Below are positions 41,084 through 48,743 of a stretch of DNA of 64,000 nucleotides, piece by piece. The notes beneath the pieces were generated by a model. That model was given only the letters and a program-made list of their open reading frames with translations. It was not told the DNA's origin and did not search any database. Position numbers and translations under genes: made by a program. The stretch is from the NCBI RefSeq assembly GCF_014655715.1, contig NZ_BNBM01000007.1:124001-188000 (forward strand), in the 5' to 3' direction. Origin of the DNA: Streptomyces lanatus (GTDB lineage Bacteria; Actinomycetota; Actinomycetes; Streptomycetales; Streptomycetaceae). Position 1 is the first letter of the stretch; the number at the start of each line of letters is the position of its first letter.

Positions 41084-41875
41084 ATGGTCACGCACTCGCT
41101 GACGTACGACCCCGTGGTCGACGGCCAGCCGCTGCCACGGGTCCGTCTGCTGAGCCCGCTGCGGACACCGCCCCCGGGGAGGGCGCTGGTGCTGGTGCCG
41201 GACGCCGGGCCGGCGCTGACGGTACGGCCGGGGGATCAGGTGCCCGACGCGCGGTACGGCGTCTACCAGGGGATGTTCATGGTGGACACCACCGAACACC
41301 GGCTCGTGCTCGACCTACGGCTGGCCGGGCGGGGCACGTCCGACTCGTTCCGCTGCCGGGTGGAGCTGATGTGCCAGGTCACCGACCCCGCCGCGGTGGT
41401 GGCCCGGGGCATCCGCGACATGAGCGCGACCTGGCAGGGGCCCGTGTATGAGCGCCTGCGTGACGTCGCACGCCGGTACGGCGTCGATCAACTCCGGGTG
41501 GCCGACGATGCGTTGAACGCCGCGCTGCGGGACTTCACCGGGGACGCGGCGGTGCGGCTGTACGCCGGGAGGGCGGAACTGAGCGTCGGGGGGCGGCCTG
41601 ACGGGTCCGACCGGGCTGACGCCTTTGAGGCGCCTGGGCGGAGCCGAGTGCGGGGGGCCCGGCGGGAGCGGGTCCAGGAGGGGACGGGGCCAGATGGGCC
41701 CGAAGTGCTGCTGGGCGAGGTGGTCGCCCGTAAAGAGGAGCCACTGCCCCCGCACACACCGCCACGGCCCTCGGGCCCGCCCCCGTCCCCGAAACCCCGC
41801 CCCAGCAGAGTGCGAGGCACCGGCACAACCGGCAACCACCCCCGCGAGGATGGAGGGCAGGTGACCGGAGCATGA
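41084..41875 (+). CDS. SPFH/band-7-like domain protein with disordered tail
   Basis: The 263-residue product has an N-terminal beta-rich region and then RCRVELMCQVTDPAAVVARGIRDM followed by a helix around VYERLRDVARRYGVDQLRVADDALNAALRDF, a layout like the SPFH (band 7/prohibitin) fold. The last ~100 residues are charged and Pro-rich and probably disordered. There is no N-terminal membrane segment, unlike classic stomatins. It starts after a 111-base gap, so a promoter may lie in 40973-41083. Its stop overlaps the PP2C start (ATGA), implying coupling to the phosphatase-kinase-vWA genes. Family assignment is tentative. Confidence 0.6.
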   Translation: MVTHSLTYDPVVDGQPLPRVRLLSPLRTPPPGRALVLVPDAGPALTVRPGDQVPDARYGVYQGMFMVDTTEHRLVLDLRLAGRGTSDSFRCRVELMCQVTDPAAVVARGIRDMSATWQGPVYERLRDVARRYGVDQLRVADDALNAALRDFTGDAAVRLYAGRAELSVGGRPDGSDRADAFEAPGRSRVRGARRERVQEGTGPDGPEVLLGEVVARKEEPLPPHTPPRPSGPPPSPKPRPSRVRGTGTTGNHPREDGGQVTGA

Positions 41876-42921
41876 TCATCCCGCCGAAGCCCACCCGCGT
41901 GCCCGACCACTCCGCACCGCCCCCGCCCGACCATCTGACCTGGTCGGCCGTCCACGGGCGGCTTCAGTCGCTCGCCGTATGGACGGAACGCCGGCCCGGG
42001 CACGGTGAGGACGCCGAACCGCTCGCCGCCTATCACCGGCCCACCGAGAACGGACTGCTCGCCGTGTTCGACGGCTCGGGCGGCTCGGGAGCGGCGCCCG
42101 CCTGGAACGCGCCCGACGGTGCCACGCACACCGGCGCCTGGGTCGGCGCCCGGATCGCGCGGCTGGCCGCGGAGTGCTGGTTCCAGGGCGTCGTCGCTGC
42201 GAAGGAGCCGGACACGATCGAGCGGTTGACGTACTGCCTGCGGGCGCTGCTGGCCGCGGCGCCCACCAGCGCACGCAGCAAGGTCACCGGCTCCATGCGC
42301 CGTCTGCTGCCCACCACCATGGCCGCCGTCCGCTACCGGACCGGTGACGAGGGCGTCCGCTGGCAGGCGGTCTGGGCCGGCGACTCACGCTCGTACGCCC
42401 TCCTCCCCGGCAGCGGTCTGCACGCGCTCACCCGGGACGACGCCCACGAGGACGACACGCTGGAGCTGCTGCGGCAGGACCCGCCGATGACGAATGTGAT
42501 CTGCGCCGACCGGCCCTTCGAACTCTCCGTGCACGAAGGGGAGTTCCGCGAGCCCTGCGTCCTGCTGGCCGCGACCGACGGTTTCTTCGGCTATGTGCAT
42601 ACGCCCGCGCAGTTCGAGTGCGTCCTGCTCGACACGCTCACGCGGTCCGAGAGCGTCGGCGACTGGGCCGACCGACTGCGCCGGGCGATCCAGCCGGTCA
42701 CCGCCGACGACGCGTCGCTGTCCCTGGTGGCGCTGGGCTTCGCCGACTTCGCGCAGCTGCGCGCCGCCTTCGCCGGGCGGCACGACAGCGTCGTGGGCGG
42801 TGAGTACCTCGACGTTCCGTCGGCGGCGGACGGCCCTGACGCGGTGCGCCGCTGGCAGGACCGGACGTGGCAGTCCTATCGACACGGATACGAGCGATTC
42901 ATGCCGGGGGTGCGGGAGTGA
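41872..42921 (+). CDS. PP2C-family protein phosphatase
   Basis: The 349-residue protein shows PP2C metal-site motifs: HGEDAEP near residue 45, LLAVFDGSGGSG with Asp67 and Gly68, AVWAGDSRSYALLP, LLAATDGFFGY with Asp236 and Gly237, and TADDASLSLVAL at the end. It should remove phosphate from Ser/Thr residues using Mn or Mg. No membrane or sensor domain is present. Its start is coupled to the SPFH-like gene (ATGA) and its stop to the kinase gene (GTGA). With that kinase and the vWA protein it forms the set described as the TerY-P triad. Confidence 0.86.
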   Translation: MIIPPKPTRVPDHSAPPPPDHLTWSAVHGRLQSLAVWTERRPGHGEDAEPLAAYHRPTENGLLAVFDGSGGSGAAPAWNAPDGATHTGAWVGARIARLAAECWFQGVVAAKEPDTIERLTYCLRALLAAAPTSARSKVTGSMRRLLPTTMAAVRYRTGDEGVRWQAVWAGDSRSYALLPGSGLHALTRDDAHEDDTLELLRQDPPMTNVICADRPFELSVHEGEFREPCVLLAATDGFFGYVHTPAQFECVLLDTLTRSESVGDWADRLRRAIQPVTADDASLSLVALGFADFAQLRAAFAGRHDSVVGGEYLDVPSAADGPDAVRRWQDRTWQSYRHGYERFMPGVRE

Positions 42922-43964
42922 AGCTGGGCGATGTCATCGGCGGATACCGGGTCGTCACCGAGCCGACCAACGCGGGCGGCGGGAAATGCGTCTGGGCGTT
43001 CGCCGAGAAGGACGGCAGGGAGTACTTCCTCAAACGGTTCCTGGAACCCAAGCGCCCCCGCGAGGGCTCCGGCGGCAGCGCCGTCAGCCGGCGTATCCGG
43101 CTGGAGAGCTGCCGGGAGTTCGAGGAGCGGCACCGGAGCATCATGAAGCTGCTGCGCCCCGACGCCAGCGGGGCGGGCAACCTGGTCCTCGCCACGGACT
43201 TCTTCCACTCGGGCAGCACCTACTACAAGGTGACCGAACGCATCGACACCGCCAGCCTCCAAACACCGGAGTCGCTCGGGCCGAAGCAGAAGTCGGTGCT
43301 GCTGAGGACGCTGGCGAGCAGTCTGCGGCTGCTGCACGACATCGAGATCGTGCACGGCGACCTGAAACCGGCCAACGTGCTGGTGCAGCAGCGGGAAGGC
43401 GCCGCCTTCCACACCGCCAAGCTCATCGACTTCGACGACTCGTATCTCTCCGGCCGTCCACCGGAGCGGGAGGACATCGCGGGCGACTCGCTGTACGGCG
43501 CCCCGGAGTGGCGGCGCTATGTGCAGGGCGACGAGGCGGTCGGGAGCGCGGATCTGACCACGGCCGTGGACATGTTCGCGCTGGGCCTGATGACCCACAC
43601 CTATCTGACCGGCTCGCTGCCCGCGTACGACGCCCGCTTCGGATCCCCGGCGGACGCCGTCAACGCGGCCGAGCCCCTGACCGCCGACGACCGGCTCGGC
43701 ACCCCCATGCAGGCGCTGATCGCGGCCCTGACCGCGGCCGCCCCCAAGGACCGCCCCACCGTCGCCGACTTCCTGACCGCGCTCAAGGACCCGGAGGCCT
43801 GCACCCTCCACGACGCGGCCCAGCCACGCCCGGCCCGCAGAAGCCGGGTCCAGTTCAACCCACCGGACCACCCGAGGACCGTGGCGCCGGAACCGGGCGG
43901 CGAAGGACCGCCCAGGTCCCGGGTCCGGATCAACCTCGGCAGCCACCGAAAGGAACGCTCATGA
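42918..43964 (+). CDS. Soluble Ser/Thr protein kinase of a TerY-P-like triad
   Basis: GTG 42918 overlaps the phosphatase stop and gives 348 residues. Kinase landmarks are YFLKRFLEP with the ATP-binding Lys, EIVHGDLKPANV for the catalytic loop (H-G-D in place of H-R-D), LIDFDDSYL where the usual DFG is DFD, and DSLYGAPEW. The DFD form and HGD loop are seen in this triad-associated kinase group. The C-lobe ends near residue 300 and a short basic tail follows. It lacks a transmembrane segment, unlike the two kinases upstream, and is coupled to the vWA gene (ATGA). Substrate unknown. Confidence 0.86.
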   Translation: MKLGDVIGGYRVVTEPTNAGGGKCVWAFAEKDGREYFLKRFLEPKRPREGSGGSAVSRRIRLESCREFEERHRSIMKLLRPDASGAGNLVLATDFFHSGSTYYKVTERIDTASLQTPESLGPKQKSVLLRTLASSLRLLHDIEIVHGDLKPANVLVQQREGAAFHTAKLIDFDDSYLSGRPPEREDIAGDSLYGAPEWRRYVQGDEAVGSADLTTAVDMFALGLMTHTYLTGSLPAYDARFGSPADAVNAAEPLTADDRLGTPMQALIAALTAAAPKDRPTVADFLTALKDPEACTLHDAAQPRPARRSRVQFNPPDHPRTVAPEPGGEGPPRSRVRINLGSHRKERS

Positions 43965-44671
43965 CCACCGAGCTGGAGAAGTACCACGGCAACCTCCAGT
44001 ACGCCGTCGACATCGTGATGTGCATCGACGCCACGGGCAGCATGAACCCCGTACTGGACATCGTGAAGAACAGCTCGCTGCAGTTCCATCAGCGGCTGGG
44101 CGAGGTGATGGCGAGGAAGAGCAAGGAGATCAGCCAGCTGCGGCTGAAGGTCATCGCCTTCCGCGACTTCGGCGACGACCCCTCCGACGCGATCGAGCAG
44201 ACGGACTTCCTGCGGCTGCCGCAGCAGGTGGGGGAGTTCGAGAAGTTCGTACGGGGACTGCGGGCGACCGGCGGCGGGGACATCCCCGAGTCCGGCCTGG
44301 AGGCACTGGCCCTGGCGATCAACGCCCCCTGGGAGACCGGCCTCGACCGGCGGCGCCATGTCATCGTCATGTTCACCGACGCGCCCGCCCATCCGCTGGG
44401 CACCGTGGGCGCCTCCGCGCAGACCTATCCGCGTGACATTCCGCGCAGCATGGACGACCTGTTCGAGCAGTGGGGATACGCCCGCAGCCAGACGGCGGTG
44501 ATGGAGCAGTCGGCGAAGCGGCTGGTGCTGTTCGCACCCGAGGAGGAGCCGTGGAAGGAGGCCATCGGGGAGGAGTGGGACCTCACCCTGCACTTCCCGT
44601 CCAGGGCGGGCGAGGGCCTGGAGGAGTTCGAGATGGACGAGATCATCGAGACGATCGCGAACAGCCTGTGA
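43961..44671 (+). CDS. vWA-domain protein (TerY-like)
   Basis: The 236-residue protein is essentially one von Willebrand A domain: VDIVMCIDATGSM holds the MIDAS D23-x-T-x-S27 motif, LRLKVIAFRDFGDD the second strand, TGGGDIPESGLEALALAI the MIDAS threonine/Asp loop region, and RRHVIVMFTDAPAH the fourth strand with the metal-side Asp. TerY-type vWA proteins are predicted to act as metal-dependent scaffolds in phosphorylation-linked stress responses. It is coupled to the kinase gene on the left. No membrane segment is visible. Confidence 0.87.
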   Translation: MTTELEKYHGNLQYAVDIVMCIDATGSMNPVLDIVKNSSLQFHQRLGEVMARKSKEISQLRLKVIAFRDFGDDPSDAIEQTDFLRLPQQVGEFEKFVRGLRATGGGDIPESGLEALALAINAPWETGLDRRRHVIVMFTDAPAHPLGTVGASAQTYPRDIPRSMDDLFEQWGYARSQTAVMEQSAKRLVLFAPEEEPWKEAIGEEWDLTLHFPSRAGEGLEEFEMDEIIETIANSL

Positions 44672-44682
44672 GGGACAAGTCG

Positions 44683-45120
44683 GTGAGGTTCCAGCTGCAC
44701 GGCGTCGGCGTCCGGCTCGACCACGACCAGGGCTGGCTGATCCTCACCTGGGGCCGGGCGGGTGCCCAGGGGCAGCTGGCCATGCCGCCCGAGCACTGCG
44801 TCTCGATCCGCGCCCGGCCCGAGGGGCATGAGGGCGGCCTGCGCCTGGCGTTCCGGTTCCGGCCCGCGGGCGGGGCCGGCGCCGATGTCGCCGCGGACTT
44901 CGTCGTGGGCCCGGACCGGGCGGAGCGGGCCTGGCAGTTCGCGCTGTGGTTCGCCCGCGAGTACGGCGTGAAGGACCTCTCCGCGTCCTGGTGGGACGTC
45001 GAACCGTCCGCCGCCGAACGGGAGGAGGGCGACCGGGACTGGCTCAGCGCGCCCGTCTCCCCGGCGACCCGTGTGCTGTTCCGCTCGGTCATGGCCCGGC
45101 TGACCGTCGCGGACACGTGA
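44683..45120 (+). CDS. Unknown small protein of the kinase-phosphatase-vWA run
   Basis: GTG 44683 with GAGGG upstream gives 145 residues; GTG 44668, which overlaps the vWA stop as GTGA, is an alternative. The first half is beta-rich (RFQLHGVGVRLDHDQGWLILTWGR, LRLAFRFRPAGG) and the second half helical (ERAWQFALWFAREYGV). A pleckstrin-homology-like fold is conceivable but not demonstrated. There is no signal peptide or membrane segment. Coupling and gap of 11 bases tie it to the triad genes. I do not recognise the family. Confidence 0.65.
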   Translation: MRFQLHGVGVRLDHDQGWLILTWGRAGAQGQLAMPPEHCVSIRARPEGHEGGLRLAFRFRPAGGAGADVAADFVVGPDRAERAWQFALWFAREYGVKDLSASWWDVEPSAAEREEGDRDWLSAPVSPATRVLFRSVMARLTVADT

Positions 45121-45135
45121 CCCGAGGGAGCCATC

Positions 45136-46137
45136 ATGAGCGGGCGGACGTGGCAGTGCTCGGACTGCGACACCTTCAACGACGCCGCGGCGCGGGTCTG
45201 CGACGTCTGTGACACCCCGCGGCGCGAGAAGGTCCCCGAGGCCGCGCCCGAACCGAAGCGGCCGACGCCGAGGAGCATGCCGCCCAGGAAGACACCGCCG
45301 CCCCCGAAGCGGTCGACCGCGAGGACACCGCCCGCCAAGAAGACGAGCCCGGCCAGGAAGACGGCCCCCGCCAAGAAGACGGCCCCCGCCCGGAAACCCC
45401 CCGCCCCCACCGGCCTGACCGGATCCCGCTACACCGTGTCGGGGATGGGCTGGGTGTGCCCCAACTGCGGCGACCGGGTCGCCGGGTCCTTCACCTGCGA
45501 CACCTGTTACACGGGCTGGACGCCCGAGGCCACGACGACCGTGCACGGCAAGCCGCTGACCCTGACCGGGAGCCTTTCGCGCCCGGCGCCCACCTCGCCC
45601 AGGCCGTCCACCCCGGAATTCCCGAAGCCGACCCCCAGGGAACCGACCCGCGGCGAGATCCTCGCGGGCTGCGGATGCCTGCTCTTCCTCGCGTCCGTCG
45701 TCGTCACCCTGGTCGTGCTGCTGATCCTCAACTGGTCGACGGTGACGTCGTTCCTGACGGGCTCCGACTCCTCGAAGGGCTCCGCGAAGCCCTCCCCGAT
45801 GGTCTCCGCGAGCGGCCCCTGCCCGAAGGAGCTGGCCGCGCTGCTGCCGAAGGGCTCGGCGTCGGGCTCCCGCCTGGTCGCGGCGTACAGCAGGGAGAAC
45901 GTGAAGGACCGGTACGCCTTCTGCCGTACGACGGCGGGGAAGGTCTTCTACTTCTTCGCGAAGAAGACCGGTGAGCCGTACGGCAGTCCCACCGAGGCGG
46001 TGAAGTCCGGAACCGGATACCTGGTGCGGTTCCCCGACAGCAGTTTCCGGTTCCGTGACCTGGAGGTGACGGCCTATGACAAGGACGACAAGGAGCTCTG
46101 GAAGGAGGGGCTGACGCCCGAGGCCGCCGTCGACTGA
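45136..46137 (+). CDS. Membrane protein with RanBP2-type and second zinc ribbon
   Basis: The 333-residue protein starts with a RanBP2/NZF-like zinc finger, W6-x-C8-x2-C11-x3-N15-x6-C22-x2-C25. A Lys/Pro/Ala-rich linker with AKKT/ARKT repeats follows (residues 35-95), then a second zinc ribbon (WVCPNCGDRV ... CDTCYTGW). One transmembrane segment spans about 178-200 (GCGCLLFLASVVVTLVVLLIL). The extracytoplasmic end (about 230-333) has Cys in SGPCPKEL and YAFCRTT and a small domain with YFFAKKTGEPYGSP. RanBP2-type fingers bind RNA, ubiquitin-like or other proteins in other organisms; the role here is unknown. It ends the kinase run. Confidence 0.78.
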   Translation: MSGRTWQCSDCDTFNDAAARVCDVCDTPRREKVPEAAPEPKRPTPRSMPPRKTPPPPKRSTARTPPAKKTSPARKTAPAKKTAPARKPPAPTGLTGSRYTVSGMGWVCPNCGDRVAGSFTCDTCYTGWTPEATTTVHGKPLTLTGSLSRPAPTSPRPSTPEFPKPTPREPTRGEILAGCGCLLFLASVVVTLVVLLILNWSTVTSFLTGSDSSKGSAKPSPMVSASGPCPKELAALLPKGSASGSRLVAAYSRENVKDRYAFCRTTAGKVFYFFAKKTGEPYGSPTEAVKSGTGYLVRFPDSSFRFRDLEVTAYDKDDKELWKEGLTPEAAVD

Positions 46138-46160
46138 CGAGACGACGACCGGCCGCGGGC

Positions 46161-47738
46161 TCAGTCCTTGGCGGCCGGAGCCCCCACCGCGTCCTCCACC
46201 CCACCGGCCGGCGCCGGTACCGCGGCCGCCGCGGACCCGTCGTCGTCGGTGTTGATGCTCTCGACGACCGCGAGCCGCTCCGGGGTGTCCTCCGGCTTGA
46301 TGAAGCCGATGAGGATGTACAGGACCAGCGAGACCGCGAGCGGGATGGAGACCTGGTACTGGAGCGGCACGCCGCCCTCGATCTGCCAGCTGATCGGGTA
46401 GTTGACCAGCCAGAAGGCGAGCAGACCCATCGACCAGCTGGTGAGCGCGGCGGTCGGGCCGGAGCGGCGGAAGGTCCGCAGCAGGCCCAGCATCATCGGG
46501 ATGGCGATCGGGCCCATGAGTCCGGCGACCCACTTGATGACGACGGTGATGATGTCCTTGAAGGTGGGGGAGTTGACCTGGGTCGCGACCGCCATCGACA
46601 GGGCGAGGAAGACGACCGTGGTCACCCGGGCCGCGATCAGCCCGGACCGCTCGCCCCAGGACCGCGCCTGCTTCGACAGCACCGGCGCCACGTCCCGGGT
46701 GAACACGGCCGCGATCGCGTTGGCGTCGGAGGAGCACATGGCCATCGTGTGCGAGAAGAAACCGACGATGACGAGGCCCAACAGGCCGTGCGGCAGGAGC
46801 TGTTCGGTCATCAGGCCGTAGGAGTCCGAGCCGTCCGGCTTCTGCGACTCGACCAGCAGCGGCGACATCCACATCGGGAAGAACAGCACCACGGGCCAGA
46901 CCAGCCAGAGGATCGCCGAGAGCCGTGCCGAACGCTCGGCCTCCCGGGGGGTGGCCGTGGCCATGTACCGCTGGGCCTGGTTGAGCATGCCGCCGTTGTA
47001 CTCGAAGAGCTTGATGAAGAGGAAGGCGAGGAGGAAGACGGTCCCGTACGGGCCGACCAGCGGCTCACCGTGGCCCTGGAGCTCCGGCCGGTCCCAGGCG
47101 TCGAGGAAGCCGATGCCCTTGTCGTTCAGCTCCAGGATGACGGCGACGAACATGGCGACACCGGCCAGCAACTGGATGACGAACTGGCCGAGTTCGGTGA
47201 GCGCGTCGGCCCACAGCCCGCCGATGGTGCAGTAGATGGCGGTGATGCCGCCGGTGATGAGGATGCCCTGGTTGAGGGACACGCCCGTGAACACCGACAG
47301 CAGCGTCGCGATGGCAGCCCATTTGGCGCCCACATCCACGATCTTCAGCAGCATGCCGGACCAGGCGAGCGCCTGCTGGGTCTTCAGGTCGTAGCGGTTC
47401 TTCAGATACTCCAGCGGGGAGGCCACATGGAGCCGTGAGCGCAGCCGGTTGATGCGCGGCGCGAACAGCTTCGACCCGATGGCGATACCCAGTGCGATGG
47501 GGAAGGACCAGGTGACGAAGGACGTGACGCCGTAGGTGTAGGCGATGCCCGCGTACCCGGTGAACATCACCGCGCTGTATCCGGACATGTGATGCGAGAT
47601 GCCCGACAGCCACCAGGGCATCTTGCCGCCCGCGGTGAAGAAGTCGCTGACGTTGTCCACCCGCTTGTGCGACCAGACTCCGATCGCCACCATCACGCCG
47701 AAGTAGCCGATGAGCACGGCCCAGTCGAGACCGTTCAT
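46161..47738 (-). CDS. Sodium:solute symporter (SSS family)
   Basis: ATG 47738 has GGGAGGG at ideal spacing and gives 525 residues; ATG 47771 is less likely. Thirteen or so hydrophobic segments follow the LeuT-like SSS pattern: DWAVLIGYFGVMVAIGVW, DFFTAGGKMPWWLSGISHHMSGYSAVMFTGYAGIAY, CTIGGLWADALTELGQFVIQL, MLNQAQRYMA and FSHTMAMCSSDANAIAAVFTRD. The G-G-K/R-x-M-x-W stretch near the N-terminus is diagnostic. The family imports sugars, amino acids, vitamins or carboxylates with sodium; the substrate is unknown. The 126 bases to the next gene contain no clear operator. Confidence 0.9.
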   Translation of the reverse strand: MNGLDWAVLIGYFGVMVAIGVWSHKRVDNVSDFFTAGGKMPWWLSGISHHMSGYSAVMFTGYAGIAYTYGVTSFVTWSFPIALGIAIGSKLFAPRINRLRSRLHVASPLEYLKNRYDLKTQQALAWSGMLLKIVDVGAKWAAIATLLSVFTGVSLNQGILITGGITAIYCTIGGLWADALTELGQFVIQLLAGVAMFVAVILELNDKGIGFLDAWDRPELQGHGEPLVGPYGTVFLLAFLFIKLFEYNGGMLNQAQRYMATATPREAERSARLSAILWLVWPVVLFFPMWMSPLLVESQKPDGSDSYGLMTEQLLPHGLLGLVIVGFFSHTMAMCSSDANAIAAVFTRDVAPVLSKQARSWGERSGLIAARVTTVVFLALSMAVATQVNSPTFKDIITVVIKWVAGLMGPIAIPMMLGLLRTFRRSGPTAALTSWSMGLLAFWLVNYPISWQIEGGVPLQYQVSIPLAVSLVLYILIGFIKPEDTPERLAVVESINTDDDGSAAAAVPAPAGGVEDAVGAPAAKD

Positions 47739-47864
47739 GTGCGCCCTCCCAGGGTTCAGCCCGGCGCTCATCGTGGGTGCTGTCGCGTGAGCACGACAAG
47801 TGAGCGTAAGGTCAAGGGGAGGTAAAAGTGTTCGTGATGAGGGCCTCGATTCACATCCTTGAAC

Positions 47865-48650
47865 TCATCGCATCAGCTCCCCCGCGTTGACCAGCAACGA
47901 CTGTCCCGTGATCGACCTGGCCCTGTCCGACGTCAGGAACACCGCCGCGTCCGCCACATCCCCGTCCGTGGCCAGCTCGGGCAGCGCCATCCGCTCGGTG
48001 AGCCGCTTCAGTACGTCCGTCTCCGGCACGCCCCCGGTCTGCGCGGCGAACTGGACGTACGCCTGCACCGGCGGCCCCCACATCCAGCCCGGCAGCACGG
48101 TGTTCACCCGTATCCGGGCCGGGCCCAACTCCCGCGCCAGCGAGTACATCGCGCTCGTCAGCGCCCCCTTCGAGGCGGCGTACGCGGCCTGCCGCACCTG
48201 CGACGGGGCGGCCACGGCGGACTGCGTACCGATGAACACCACGGACCCGCCGCCCTCCTTCAGTGCCGGCAGGCACGCCCGCGTCATCCGCAGCGAGCCC
48301 AGCAGATTGACGTCGATGACCGACTGCCAGGTGGCGAAGTCGGCGTCCTCCAGTCCGCCGAAGTAGGAGTCCCAGGCGGCGACATGGACGACCCCGTCGA
48401 TCCCCCCGAACCGCTCCCTCGCCAGGGCGGCCAGCGCCTCGCACTGCCCCTCGTCGGTGATGTCGGTCGCCCGGTACGCGGTCCGCGCCCCCTCGGGATC
48501 GAGCTCGGCCGCGCTCTTCGCCAGGTTCGCCTCCGTCCTGGCCCCCAGCACGGCGTTCCCGCCGTCCCGTACGACCGCCGCCGCGACCTGATGGCCGAGC
48601 CCGGCACCGACTCCCGAGACGACGACGGTCTTGCCGTTGAGCAGTGACAT
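47865..48650 (-). CDS. Short-chain dehydrogenase/reductase
   Basis: The 261-residue SDR starts at ATG 48650 after GGAGGT. It has SGVGAGLG for cofactor binding, LGARTEANL (Arg after strand 2 suggests NADP), HVAAWDS in place of NNAG, catalytic Ser in IGTQSAVAA, YAASKG with Tyr and Lys, and LPGWMWGPPV. The NNAG change to HVAA is seen in some SDRs. It is divergent from the EthD-like gene, and the CTGACG-N3-CGTCAG palindrome at 48679 lies between their starts, so both are probably controlled together. Confidence 0.87.
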   Translation of the reverse strand: MSLLNGKTVVVSGVGAGLGHQVAAAVVRDGGNAVLGARTEANLAKSAAELDPEGARTAYRATDITDEGQCEALAALARERFGGIDGVVHVAAWDSYFGGLEDADFATWQSVIDVNLLGSLRMTRACLPALKEGGGSVVFIGTQSAVAAPSQVRQAAYAASKGALTSAMYSLARELGPARIRVNTVLPGWMWGPPVQAYVQFAAQTGGVPETDVLKRLTERMALPELATDGDVADAAVFLTSDRARSITGQSLLVNAGELMR

Positions 48651-48678
48651 CGAGACCTCCCTGACTCTGGCGCATTAT

Positions 48679-48693
48679 CTGACGGAGCGTCAG
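48679..48693. promoter_or_regulatory. Operator-like palindrome, copy 5 of the CTGACG-N3-CGTCAG family
   Basis: CTGACGGAGCGTCAG has perfect 6-base arms around GAG. It sits in the 93-base gap between two divergent starts, 28 bases from the SDR ATG and 50 bases from the EthD-like ATG, the expected place for a repressor acting on both promoters. Confidence 0.72.
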
Positions 48694-48743
48694 AGTATTG
48701 GCGTCCGAGGGAGGACGGAAGCAGGCGGAACGAAGGGAACGTC

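Noticed and set aside
36595..46137. Whether the kinase run is a known anti-phage operon
   Set aside because: No effector such as a nuclease, protease or pore protein is encoded in it; the contents fit signalling better than defence.
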